Source of the DNA: Nitrosomonas sp.
GTDB taxonomy: Bacteria > Pseudomonadota > Gammaproteobacteria > Burkholderiales > Nitrosomonadaceae
NCBI GenBank assembly: GCA_019745325.1
Contig: JAIETK010000005.1
Coordinates: 124,001 to 188,000, forward strand
Length of the DNA: 64,000 bases
Direction: 5' to 3'
The position numbers and the translations under genes are program-made. Below the pieces are notes generated by a model. The model was given only the letters and a program-made list of their open reading frames with translations. It ran no database searches and was not told where the DNA came from. How positions within the stretch are numbered: the first letter of the stretch is position 1; each line of letters starts with the position of its first letter. Positions 9,404 to 17,989 of this stretch are shown here, one piece after another.

Positions 9404-10726
9404 ATGCATAAGAGATCCTGTTTCTGCATTTTTCTTCTTATTATCAGCAGCTTCTCTATTTCTGTCAGTGCCCAAGAATTGGCTTTTGTTCCAGCCGCCA
9501 GACCGATTAATCATATTGTCGCGGTGGTCAACGAAGACGTTGTCACCCGCCAAGAGCTAGACGAAGCCATTAAGATGACGGTTGCCCGGTTGCAGCAGCA
9601 GGGCATGCGCATACCCGAGCAGCAGGCTCTGGAAAATCAAGTATTGGAGTCGGTGATCACCAAACACATCCAACTTCAACATGCTAAAGAAGTCGGTTTG
9701 TCGGTAGCCGAAAGCGAAGTGGATGAGACTATTCAACGCATAGCCGAGGATAATAAGCTGTCGCTCCCCGAATTTTATGCCGCGCTGGAAAATGAAGGTG
9801 TCAGTTATGGCAAGTTTCGTGAGGAAATCCGTGATGAAATGATTATGACACGGCTTAAGGATAGAGAAGTTAAGAATCAAGTGAACGTGACGGAAGGGGA
9901 AGTCGATAATTACTTACAAACTCAAGAAGCGAGCAGTGACGGTCAGGAAGAATTCCGGTTGGCTCATATCATGGTTCTGGTTACGGAGAATATGAATAGC
10001 AGTCAAATCGAGCAAAGGGCTGAGCGAGCGGAAATGGCACTGGCGAAGCTGAAAGAAGGCACGGATTTTGCTCAAGTAGCGGCGGAATTTTCGGATGCTG
10101 CGGATGCCAAGACCGGTGGAATTATCGAATGGCGGCCGGTTGCCCAATTAGGACCATCTTTTGCGCAACTGCTGGAGTCAATGCAACTGGATGAGATCAC
10201 ACCAGTGATTCAGAGTCCGAATGGTTTTCACATTTTTAAATTATTGGGCAGGCGTGCTCAGGAAGTACCGACAGTCATTATCGATCAAACCCACACTCGT
10301 CATATACTGATAAAAATTAACGAATTGACGTCGGAGAACGAAGGGAAGCAGAAAATTCTTGCGATTAAAGAACGATTGGATAATGGCGAAAACTTTGAGG
10401 AAGTCGCCAAGCTTTATTCCGAAGATTCCAGCGCTTCCGCCGGAGGTGATCTCGGTTGGCTCTCACCGGGTGATACCGTGCCTGATTTCGAACGCACGAT
10501 GAATGAATTGTTGCCAGGGCAGATCAGTGAGCCTGTGCGGACACAATTCGGCTGGCATCTGATCCAGGTGCTGGAACGCCGTTCGCAGGACATCAGTCTT
10601 GATCGGCGCCGTCAGGCAGCGCGGCACGCAATACGCACCCGGAAGGCTGATGTGGTGATTCAGGAATGGTTGCGGCAATTACGTGACCAAGCCTATGTGG
10701 AATATCGTTTGGACGAAGAATTATGA
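9404..10726 (+). CDS. surA: Periplasmic chaperone/peptidyl-prolyl isomerase SurA
   Basis: SurA escorts unfolded outer-membrane proteins, including LptD, across the periplasm. The protein has a signal peptide ending near AQE (about residue 24), an N-terminal SurA domain, and two parvulin (PpiC) domains beginning near FRLAHIMV and THTRHILIKI, then a C-terminal helix. The 440-residue length is normal. The last four bases overlap the start of pdxA (ATGA), so translation is coupled in the lptD-surA-pdxA-rsmA operon known from many proteobacteria. Confidence 0.96.
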   Translation: MHKRSCFCIFLLIISSFSISVSAQELAFVPAARPINHIVAVVNEDVVTRQELDEAIKMTVARLQQQGMRIPEQQALENQVLESVITKHIQLQHAKEVGLSVAESEVDETIQRIAEDNKLSLPEFYAALENEGVSYGKFREEIRDEMIMTRLKDREVKNQVNVTEGEVDNYLQTQEASSDGQEEFRLAHIMVLVTENMNSSQIEQRAERAEMALAKLKEGTDFAQVAAEFSDAADAKTGGIIEWRPVAQLGPSFAQLLESMQLDEITPVIQSPNGFHIFKLLGRRAQEVPTVIIDQTHTRHILIKINELTSENEGKQKILAIKERLDNGENFEEVAKLYSEDSSASAGGDLGWLSPGDTVPDFERTMNELLPGQISEPVRTQFGWHLIQVLERRSQDISLDRRRQAARHAIRTRKADVVIQEWLRQLRDQAYVEYRLDEEL

Positions 10727-11733
10727 GCGAAAAATTTATTCCCGCGCTGGCACTGACGGCAGGCGAGCCTGCCGGGATCGGTCCCGATTTATGCGTTCAA
10801 ATTGCGCAACAACCATTACCGTGTAAATTGGTGGTGATCGCGGATGGTGACATGTTGCTGCAACGCGCGCGGCAACTGGAATTACCCTTGAAGCTTATTG
10901 ACGATGCGGCGATTGCACCGGCTCAGCACCAACCCGGCAATCTACAGTTTATGCATGTTCCGCTAGCTGAACCGGCGGTAGCGGGAAAGTTAAATTCCGC
11001 TAACGCTCGCTATGTTTTGGCGACTTTGCAACAAGCGGTAACTGCCTGCCAAACGGGAATAGTGCATGGCATGGTAACGGCCCCCGTCCATAAAGGCGTG
11101 ATCAACGATGCCGGCATCCATTTCTCAGGCCACACTGAATATTTGGCTGAATTGACGCAGAGCGCGGTGGTGATGATGCTGGTCGGCGGTAACATGCGAG
11201 TGGCATTGGCAACAACGCATTTACCGCTACGGGATGTTGTGGCCGCTATTACTGCGGACGATATCGAAAGTAAATTGCGCATCATCCGGAAAGACCTGAT
11301 AACACGTTTTAACATTGACGAACCTCGTATTGCCGTCGCAGGGCTTAATCCGCATGCGGGTGAATCCGGTCACTTGGGTCGGGAGGAAATCGATGTGATT
11401 ATCCCGGTACTGGATAAGCTTCGTTCCGAAGGTATGCAGTTAGTAGGTCCGCTACCTGCGGATACGTTGTTCAGCCCGGCGCTGTTGAAGCATTTCGATT
11501 GTGTTTTTGCGATGTACCACGATCAAGGCTTACCCGTTTTAAAACACGCCAGCTTTGGCGAAGGTGTCAACATTACGCTTGGATTACCCATTATTCGCAC
11601 ATCGGTTGATCACGGCACGGCTTTGGAACTGGCCGGTACCGGGCGTGCTCATGCGGGAAGTTTGCTGGTAGCCATAGAATCGGCTGTGCATTTAGCACGA
11701 AATCAGGCTCTGCTCAGTGATCAAGCGGCATAA
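10723..11733 (+). CDS. pdxA: 4-hydroxythreonine-4-phosphate dehydrogenase
   Basis: PdxA oxidises 4-phosphohydroxy-L-threonine in the DXP-dependent pathway to pyridoxal phosphate. The protein is 336 residues, as usual. Motifs include the N-terminal TAGEPAGIGPD, the substrate-binding VTAPVHKG, the metal ligand region around ISFSGHTEYLAEL and the C-terminal AMYHDQGLPVLKH. It overlaps surA by four bases and rsmA by 17 bases, consistent with one operon. Confidence 0.96.
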   Translation: MSEKFIPALALTAGEPAGIGPDLCVQIAQQPLPCKLVVIADGDMLLQRARQLELPLKLIDDAAIAPAQHQPGNLQFMHVPLAEPAVAGKLNSANARYVLATLQQAVTACQTGIVHGMVTAPVHKGVINDAGIHFSGHTEYLAELTQSAVVMMLVGGNMRVALATTHLPLRDVVAAITADDIESKLRIIRKDLITRFNIDEPRIAVAGLNPHAGESGHLGREEIDVIIPVLDKLRSEGMQLVGPLPADTLFSPALLKHFDCVFAMYHDQGLPVLKHASFGEGVNITLGLPIIRTSVDHGTALELAGTGRAHAGSLLVAIESAVHLARNQALLSDQAA

Positions 11734-12496
11734 TCCACGCAAGCGGTTTGGTCAGAATTTTTTAATCGACCAATCCGTTATTGCGCAAATAATTACAGAA
11801 ATTCGACCTCAGAAAACCGACCGGATTATCGAAATTGGTCCTGGGCTGGGTGCGTTAACCAAGCCGTTACTACGCATGGTCGATCAGTTGGATGCGATAG
11901 AAATAGACCGCGATATCGCGGCTTGGCTTCATCGCGAGTTTGCATCGGAGAAATTGACTATTCATACGTCGGATGCGCTTAAATTCGATTTCTCAAGTTT
12001 AGGCAGAAAGCTAAGAATCATCGGAAATCTGCCTTACAATATCTCGACTCCTTTGTTATTTCATTTGAGCCAATTTGCAGAATACATACACGACATGCAT
12101 TTTATGTTGCAAAAGGAAGTCGTTGAGCGAATGGTTGGAGCGCCTGATACTTCTCAGTATGGCCGGCTCTCGGTAATGTTGCAGTATCGTTTCGATATGG
12201 CTTATGTCATTGAGGTTTCGCCTGAGTCTTTCAATCCGGTGCCTAAAGTTGAATCAGCCGTGGTTCGCATGATCCCAAAGAAGGACTCGGTTATAACAGC
12301 CGCGAGTGATGATTTGTTTTCAAAAATAGTTACAGCGGCATTTTCTCAGCGGCGTAAGACACTGCGTAATGCTTTGTATCATTATTTGAAGCCGGAAGAT
12401 TTTGTAGCGTTGGAGATTGATCCCGGTGTTCGTGCTGAGAATTTATCTGTGGAAAAATTTGTTGCGATTGCAAATCATTTGAACCAAAAGGATTGA
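11717..12496 (+). CDS. rsmA: 16S rRNA (adenine1518/1519-N6)-dimethyltransferase
   Basis: RsmA (KsgA) dimethylates two adjacent adenines in helix 45 of 16S rRNA late in 30S assembly. The 259-residue protein shows the SAM-binding loop EIGPGLGALT, the start motif RFGQNFL and the catalytic NLPYNIS. The start is a GTG inside the end of pdxA, which gives the conserved KRFGQNFL N-terminus and a 17-base overlap. It is the last gene of the lptD operon and converges on the flagellar cluster. Confidence 0.96.
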   Translation: MIKRHNPRKRFGQNFLIDQSVIAQIITEIRPQKTDRIIEIGPGLGALTKPLLRMVDQLDAIEIDRDIAAWLHREFASEKLTIHTSDALKFDFSSLGRKLRIIGNLPYNISTPLLFHLSQFAEYIHDMHFMLQKEVVERMVGAPDTSQYGRLSVMLQYRFDMAYVIEVSPESFNPVPKVESAVVRMIPKKDSVITAASDDLFSKIVTAAFSQRRKTLRNALYHYLKPEDFVALEIDPGVRAENLSVEKFVAIANHLNQKD

Positions 12497-12503
12497 TCTG
12501 CAA

Positions 12504-13280
12504 TCATTTATTTTTTCTTATTTGCTCTTGCTTTATGATGTAACGTTGTATCATTGTTTGCATATTTCCCTTAAGTTCAATAAATTGACAGCCGGCACGA
12601 AAGCAATTCTGGCCGCTTCGCAATGTAATCTCATATGTGTTTTTTACCTGAATGTTGACAGTGATAGTGCCTATTTCAGGAAGCGCAATCTGGCAATTGT
12701 TATAAACGGTACCTGGTTCGAAGTTGATGACAGGGTGCTGATCGATAACAGCAATCCCGCCGCAACTGATGTCGAGTAGCGCGACTTCGGCGTTAGCATT
12801 TGTTCCGGGGATCGGAATAACGCATTTCATTGGTTTTGCAATCGGCGTTGTTATACGGAAATGACTCCGGCGCTGGATGCGTAAGAGCGATTCAGGTATG
12901 TTGACTGCAAAAGCATCCTGGCCTTCAAACTGTAGTTTTCTGACTTGACTACAAACGAATTCTATTTTTACCCGGTTTTGTGTGGTAACTATTGCTAATT
13001 TCTCAGACTGCAGTGCTTTTTGGCAACATTTTTCATTAGCGCCATAATCAATTATCATCTGCTTTTTATCTGGATAAATTGCAAGGACGGATGATAAGAT
13101 GAAATCGCTATCATAATTTGGATAGACGGTGATCAGTGAATTTGCTTGCATGATTTCACGAAGGATAAAAAGGATATCGATTTCCGAATGAATCCGGAAA
13201 TTTTCACTATTTTCTTCCTGAGCAAATTGGGTCGGTTCCAGTACTGAAGAAGTTTCAGATCGTTGATTCGAGATTTGCAT
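12504..13280 (-). CDS. ycgR: YcgR-like flagellar brake protein (PilZ domain)
   Basis: YcgR-type proteins bind c-di-GMP and slow the flagellar motor. The 258-residue protein has an N-terminal YcgR_N domain (about 30-130) and a C-terminal PilZ domain with the c-di-GMP signature RIQRRSHFR (RRxxxR) and DISCGGIAV (DxSxxG). It is the last gene of the late flagellar cluster and ends eight bases from the convergent rsmA. Three diguanylate cyclases in this window could feed it; that link is inference. Confidence 0.86.
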   Translation of the reverse strand: MQISNQRSETSSVLEPTQFAQEENSENFRIHSEIDILFILREIMQANSLITVYPNYDSDFILSSVLAIYPDKKQMIIDYGANEKCCQKALQSEKLAIVTTQNRVKIEFVCSQVRKLQFEGQDAFAVNIPESLLRIQRRSHFRITTPIAKPMKCVIPIPGTNANAEVALLDISCGGIAVIDQHPVINFEPGTVYNNCQIALPEIGTITVNIQVKNTYEITLRSGQNCFRAGCQFIELKGNMQTMIQRYIIKQEQIRKNK

Positions 13281-13285
13281 AGTTA

Positions 13286-13606
13286 TTATTTCCCCGGATT
13301 ATTTTGCATTGAATCAGTATCATGCATAGATAATGGATTTGTTTTTCCTCGCTCTAAGCGATAGAGCCACGCAAGCAGTTCTGCAACGGCAACATAAAGT
13401 TGTGGAGGAATGCGATCATCCAAGTCTACTTGCATCAACAATGAAACCAAATCACTGGATTCATGAACATAGATGCCTGCTTCCTTTGCACGTTTAATAA
13501 TTTCTTGAGCAATCAAGCCCCGACCTTTAGCAACCACTTTGGGTGCAACTTGCCCTTCCCGGTATGCGAGAGCAACTGCGGTCAGATGTGATTCATTTCG
13601 CTCCAT
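13286..13606 (-). CDS. FlhB C-terminal-domain protein (FhlB/EscU-like)
   Basis: A 106-residue protein matching only the cytoplasmic C-terminal domain of FlhB/YscU, the substrate-specificity switch of the flagellar export apparatus. Family blocks seen are TAVALAYREGQVAPKVVAKG and RIPPQLYVAVAELLAWLYR. The autocleavage NPTH motif of full FlhB is absent. The ATG at 13606 is chosen because a GAGG site lies nine bases upstream; a TTG five codons earlier has none. It overlaps the end of the FliK-like gene by 14 bases. FlhB and FliK act together in the hook-length switch, so the pairing makes sense. The transmembrane FlhB must be encoded elsewhere. Confidence 0.82.
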   Translation of the reverse strand: MERNESHLTAVALAYREGQVAPKVVAKGRGLIAQEIIKRAKEAGIYVHESSDLVSLLMQVDLDDRIPPQLYVAVAELLAWLYRLERGKTNPLSMHDTDSMQNNPGK

Positions 13607-14642
13607 TGTGCTGAACCTCAACTGATTGGATATTCAATCCAGCCGATTTTAAATCTGCAGTAAACGGTGCTTGATTGATCTTCAAAAGGCTGGCGGTGTC
13701 TGCTTCCGAAACATGCAAGCTAATCCTAAGACCCTGCGAATTGAATCCAATGGTGGCGATAACTTCACCAAGTTGCGGCATCGATAGTTTTATTTTCGTC
13801 CGCCATTGCTCGGCGGATTCATTTTCATTGCGATTGTTATCGTTTTGTGGATGTCCATCAATTTCCCACTCCATCAATTGCCCTTGCCAGACTTCTCCTC
13901 GCCATAATAAGTGGCCAGTCTCAAGCGCGTTAAGTTGCTGTTGAACCAACGGAATTATCTGGCTATGCACAGGCATGTCAGAATTAAGGGCTACGGTATT
14001 CCCTACTTTTGCTGGCGATGAATCCATCGATAACACCATCAATTTTCCTTGTGGTTCTTGTTGTAAATTTTCAAGCTTTGTTTCTCCATTGATCCACTGT
14101 GCTTGATGTGATTCATAGAATAATCCACTTTGAACAATTGTTTTTTGCAATAAACCGGGTAATTCGGTCTTATTTATTGGATTTCCAGTCAAAATAGGCG
14201 TAGAGCTGCTGACGGCAGGAGAACCAGTTGCTTGTAATAGGGATGGTTTGGTTGCGGTTTGTTGCAGAACATCTTGTATGAGATTACCGAGAAATCGGCC
14301 TGCAGTGCTGATTGATATATTTTCGTCGGTTCCGGGGAGAGGGGCATTGAGGAGAAGAAATTTTAAATTCGGCTCTTTTGAACTAAATACGAGCTCAAGT
14401 TTATGTCCTGGTTGCAGGTATTCAGGTAATTGCATTTGCAGGCGTTGGCCAGATACCAAAACTTGCGAATTTCCATTTAGTAATCGCGCTTCAATTACTG
14501 CGTGATATTTTTCGCCTTGTATGAATTCGTTTACGGTACTCGAAGCAGGAGTAATTGCCGTAACCGGTGTTATGGATGTAATAGGTTTTATTTGGGGTGC
14601 AGTACCATGGGGTATTTCGATTTTTGGGACAGAAGGGATCAC
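13593..14642 (-). CDS. fliK: Flagellar hook-length control protein FliK-like
   Basis: FliK is secreted during hook growth and triggers the export switch through FlhB. The 349-residue protein is poorly conserved in its N-terminal half (rich in Pro, Thr, Ser and Gln), as usual for FliK. The C-terminal Flg_hook domain (about 245-345) contains WRGEVWQGQ, a middle segment with PQLGEVIATI and QGLRISLHV. It is upstream of and overlaps the FlhB C-domain gene. Assignment rests on the C-terminal domain and context. Confidence 0.78.
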   Translation of the reverse strand: MIPSVPKIEIPHGTAPQIKPITSITPVTAITPASSTVNEFIQGEKYHAVIEARLLNGNSQVLVSGQRLQMQLPEYLQPGHKLELVFSSKEPNLKFLLLNAPLPGTDENISISTAGRFLGNLIQDVLQQTATKPSLLQATGSPAVSSSTPILTGNPINKTELPGLLQKTIVQSGLFYESHQAQWINGETKLENLQQEPQGKLMVLSMDSSPAKVGNTVALNSDMPVHSQIIPLVQQQLNALETGHLLWRGEVWQGQLMEWEIDGHPQNDNNRNENESAEQWRTKIKLSMPQLGEVIATIGFNSQGLRISLHVSEADTASLLKINQAPFTADLKSAGLNIQSVEVQHNGAK

Positions 14643-14704
14643 GACAACTTATCCATCTCAAGTTTAGAAAGTCTGTTTACAGCATGCTGTAAAGGATTCA
14701 GTTA

Positions 14705-15034
14705 TTAACTGATGGACTGATAGGCTTGTTGTAAGCTGTATGTCCGGTCTCTTGTATTAAGCATGCCTTCAAGTTTTTTTAACCAAGGTTCTGTGATCGC
14801 TTTAATTTGAGCGTCATCGGCCAGGATTTGATGGATTATTTTTACTTTTTTTTGAAGTAGTTCTTCATCCAGGATGGGATCTGGGTCATTTTTAATTAAT
14901 GATTCGGTCAATTGTCTGCACTCTTTCTCAAGCTTGGTCAATTGATCCCATTCGCTATTTTGTGCAGCAATAAGCATTTTTCCGGTAGTGGCGAGTATTG
15001 CGTTATAAATCATCAGTGTTTGAGAGTCGTTCAT
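14705..15034 (-). CDS. fliT: Flagellar export chaperone FliT-like
   Basis: A small 109-residue helical protein between fliS and fliK. FliT binds the filament cap protein FliD and in enterics also FlhDC. Sequence conservation of FliT is low; the assignment rests on size, helical content, the segment WDQLTKLEKECRQLTESL and position directly after fliS. It is a reasonable but not certain call. Confidence 0.7.
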   Translation of the reverse strand: MNDSQTLMIYNAILATTGKMLIAAQNSEWDQLTKLEKECRQLTESLIKNDPDPILDEELLQKKVKIIHQILADDAQIKAITEPWLKKLEGMLNTRDRTYSLQQAYQSIS

Positions 15035-15061
15035 CGTATGGAATGCCCTTTTTCTATAAAA

Positions 15062-15487
15062 CTATCTAACATGCAGAGTTTCTTTTTGAGTTTCAGCAAA
15101 TTGCCCAATCTCCTTCCATGCGCTATGGAGTTCAGATAAAAGCTTATTAACCTCAGTAATTTTTTCTACGTTGTTCTGAATATTGGCGACTAATAGCTGA
15201 TGTGTCATGTAATCATAAAGTGCTTGTAATTTTATGGCTAAATCTCCACCAGCATTCATATCCAGACTTGCTTTTAAGCCATGATCAATAATCATGATGG
15301 CTTTTGAGATCATTTGTCCTTTTTCGGCAATTTCGTTAAGCTGCATATGCATTTTTGCTCTATTCAGAGCCTCTTGCGCACCTTCGAACAGCATCAAGAT
15401 AAGCTTGTAAGGATCGGCAGCTCCAACACTTGTTTCAACGCCAATACGTTGGTAGGCAGAGATGGCAGAGTTCCCGGCGGTATACAT
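15062..15487 (-). CDS. fliS: Flagellin export chaperone FliS
   Basis: FliS binds the C-terminal end of flagellin in the cytoplasm and delivers it to the export gate. The 141-residue protein begins with the typical AYQRIGVETSVGAADPYKLI and continues LILMLFEGAQEALNRA, both family hallmarks. It lies 42 bases after fliD and before fliT, the standard order. Confidence 0.93.
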   Translation of the reverse strand: MYTAGNSAISAYQRIGVETSVGAADPYKLILMLFEGAQEALNRAKMHMQLNEIAEKGQMISKAIMIIDHGLKASLDMNAGGDLAIKLQALYDYMTHQLLVANIQNNVEKITEVNKLLSELHSAWKEIGQFAETQKETLHVR

Positions 15488-15529
15488 AATGATTCTCCTC
15501 GCATCGTGTAAGACTGATATTTTTTAAGT

Positions 15530-17506
15530 TTAATTATTTGTTGGGCTTGGTAGTTTAGATAGTTGTTGCTGCAAGAAATTGCTTGTTTGGGTCATACTTG
15601 CGATTGTTGCATCAAGTGCGGTGAATTGCGCGCGTACGCGTTTTTCGATATTTTCGAGCCGTAACTGTAATTTTTCACGTTGGGTTTCAATGTCTTTAAT
15701 GGATGCATTAATACCATCGATGCGACTGTCGATTAGTTTTCCCTTCAGCATGCCATCAACTATTTTGTTTAATTTTTGAGCAAATCCGTGTGCAAAATCA
15801 ATATCCCCACGACTGCCAGTGCCGCCTCCGGTGACTTTAAGAATCAGCCCGCTACTCTCTGCTGCGCCGGTTAGCGTCTGGCCGGAACCGGTTGCAATAA
15901 CACCATTTATTGTTCCCGCAACATCGACTCCATCGGTTTCAACGGAAGTGCCAAAAAGATCTGTTTCTCCGTTACCTCCAGTTATTTTTACAGAGGATTC
16001 AGAACCATATTTATTAGAAGTAACAGTCAAGATCCCAGCTGATTCACTGACTGTAACTTTTAATCCCGCAGACGATATTGCAGATGTTCCATTGATTCTG
16101 GATTGAATTTCCGCAGCGAGAGAGGACGGAGTATAGGCACCCGCTGCAAGCGTAATACTGGTATTGACTCCATCAATCGTGAAATTTAATGAATCATTGA
16201 TTCCCGTGTTGATAGTCAACGCTGCGGCAGTGCTGCCAACAGCCGTGCCGTGTGTCGCAAGTTGAGTAATATTTAGCGCATATTTGCCATTCGCTGTATT
16301 TGAATCAGCGCTCACAAACGAAACAAGACTGTCACTTGTTCTTCCCACTGAAGCGAATAATGTTGAAACATCTTTAGCTGGATCGTTCAGTACTTGTGTT
16401 AATTTACCAGAGTCAAATTTTAGTGTTCCGTCAGCTTGGAAAGAAATGCCCACTTCCGATAATAAACTAAGGCCTCCTCCAGCTGTAGTCAATGGATCAG
16501 AAATGGCTTTGCGAATTTGGGTTTGCACTGAGCGAACCGTTGAATCTCCGGTTAAGATGGAAGCCTGTTTGGTCGCGGCATCATATTTTGATACATCGAC
16601 AATTGTTTTATTAAGATCGTTAAAAGCTTTAACGAATGAAGATATTGCGCTATTAATACCGGCAGTATCTCGAGTTAAATTTAAAGTTGTAGTGGTCCCG
16701 GCATTTGCTTTCAATAGATCCAGTGTGACACCTTCAATGGCATCTGTGATTTTATTGCTGGCTTTACTGATTGCAATGCCATCAATGACTAATGATGCAT
16801 TACTGGCTGCAGTTGTTTGGGTTAAATTAATTGTTCCGCCGGTGGAAGCGTCATATACAAGCTGTGATAATCCAGCGTTATCAGTATTGGTTGAGTCGCT
16901 ATCGATGGCAGTTATTTTCAGCGCATTGCTTAAACCTGTTTCGTTAGAAGCGATTACCAATCGATTACCCGAGCCGTCATTGATAATACTGGCGGTAACT
17001 CCTGCCTTAGCTTGGTTTATTGCATCTCGAATACCTGCGAGTGATGAGTTTCCAGAAGAAATGGTTATTGATTTCGCGGATTTCTCCGGATTGAGAGTAA
17101 ATGAGCCACCGCTATAGGTACCAAATTGTATGGTAAGAGTACCGCTTCCGATGGTTGCATCTGTAGTAGAAAAATTAGCAGATTTTAATTTTTGCGCTTG
17201 TGCGAGAGTCTGAATCTCGATTGAATGACTCCCGCTTACCGCCGCAGATGTCGCACTGACATTAGCTACTGTGTTATCTGCAATACTTGCCGTCATTGCG
17301 TTAAATTTTGCCGGACTTGAAAGTGCGGTAAGGCTATTTTGAAATGAGGATAATGCACCCTTCAGGCTACCAAACGCAGTTAATTTTGTTTGTTGTTGTG
17401 CTTCTTTGCTATCCAAAGCAGTAAGTGGACGGCTTTCCGCTTGCATTAGTTTGCTTACGATGCCATTAATATCTAAACCTGATCCAATTCCGGGTGATGA
17501 AAGCAT
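15530..17506 (-). CDS. fliD: Flagellar filament cap protein FliD (hook-associated protein 2)
   Basis: FliD forms the cap under which flagellin subunits polymerise. The N-terminal FliD_N domain shows GIGSGLDINGIVSKLMQAE. The C-terminal FliD_C domain has IDGINASIKDIETQREKLQ followed by RFTALD-like coiled coil ending in SNFLQQQL. At 658 residues it is larger than the usual 450-480, because of extra Ser/Thr/Gly-rich beta domains in the middle that face outward in known FliD structures. It follows flaG and precedes fliS. Confidence 0.93.
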   Translation of the reverse strand: MLSSPGIGSGLDINGIVSKLMQAESRPLTALDSKEAQQQTKLTAFGSLKGALSSFQNSLTALSSPAKFNAMTASIADNTVANVSATSAAVSGSHSIEIQTLAQAQKLKSANFSTTDATIGSGTLTIQFGTYSGGSFTLNPEKSAKSITISSGNSSLAGIRDAINQAKAGVTASIINDGSGNRLVIASNETGLSNALKITAIDSDSTNTDNAGLSQLVYDASTGGTINLTQTTAASNASLVIDGIAISKASNKITDAIEGVTLDLLKANAGTTTTLNLTRDTAGINSAISSFVKAFNDLNKTIVDVSKYDAATKQASILTGDSTVRSVQTQIRKAISDPLTTAGGGLSLLSEVGISFQADGTLKFDSGKLTQVLNDPAKDVSTLFASVGRTSDSLVSFVSADSNTANGKYALNITQLATHGTAVGSTAAALTINTGINDSLNFTIDGVNTSITLAAGAYTPSSLAAEIQSRINGTSAISSAGLKVTVSESAGILTVTSNKYGSESSVKITGGNGETDLFGTSVETDGVDVAGTINGVIATGSGQTLTGAAESSGLILKVTGGGTGSRGDIDFAHGFAQKLNKIVDGMLKGKLIDSRIDGINASIKDIETQREKLQLRLENIEKRVRAQFTALDATIASMTQTSNFLQQQLSKLPSPTNN

Positions 17507-17530
17507 TTCAAAACTCTACCTATGTTTAAA

Positions 17531-17902
17531 TTATGCCTTACCGTTGAATAACAGGCCTTGTACTTTGTCTAGTGTGCGAGCTATCTCAACCGCTTCTTCT
17601 GTTGGAATTTGACGAATAACTTCTTCGGTATGTACATCCATTACCTTTATGATCGTTTTTCCAGTATCTTCATCAATCGAAAACTGCAAATTTTGTGCCA
17701 GGTTATTAACGGTTCCCTGAATCTTCTGAACGGCTTGCTTTACTTGTTCCTCGGATTCCATCGAATTACCAATTTTTGATCCAACGATAGAAGCCGCTAT
17801 AGCAATGTTTTCGGTATTTGATGCGGACATTTTCTTGGTAGTCGATGTCGTTAATGAAGGAACTGGCGATAGGCTGGTTCCATTTAATTGACTGATAGTC
17901 AT
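17531..17902 (-). CDS. flaG: FlaG-family flagellar protein
   Basis: FlaG affects filament length in polar flagella; the molecular role is not well defined. The 123-residue protein has the family core LNFSIDEDTGKTIIKVMD-like segment (here LQFSIDEDTGKTIIKVMD) and the ending VIRQIPTEEAVEIARTL. A GGAG ribosome site lies seven bases before the ATG. It sits between fliC and fliD, the usual position in betaproteobacteria and vibrios. Confidence 0.9.
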   Translation of the reverse strand: MTISQLNGTSLSPVPSLTTSTTKKMSASNTENIAIAASIVGSKIGNSMESEEQVKQAVQKIQGTVNNLAQNLQFSIDEDTGKTIIKVMDVHTEEVIRQIPTEEAVEIARTLDKVQGLLFNGKA

Positions 17903-17917
17903 GATCTGACTCCTTAT

Positions 17918-17962
17918 AACTGAAAGAGCATGGATTTTATTGGTTTTCGAGCTCTTTCAGTT
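17918..17962 (-). terminator. Hairpin between fliC and flaG
   Basis: A perfect 12-base inverted repeat AACTGAAAGAGC/GCTCTTTCAGTT with a 21-base loop lies 28 bases after the fliC stop and just before the flaG ribosome site. In the transcribed direction no T-run follows, so it may be an mRNA-stabilising or partial termination hairpin that sets high fliC against low flaG-fliD expression. On the opposite strand it is followed by TTGTTTTT. Confidence 0.5.
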
Positions 17963-17989
17963 GTTTTTAAAGCAATATTACGTTTGTTA

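Noticed and set aside
16284..17117. 277-codon open frame antisense to fliD
   Set aside because: Same effect from the Ser/Thr/Ala-rich middle of FliD; no recognisable domain.
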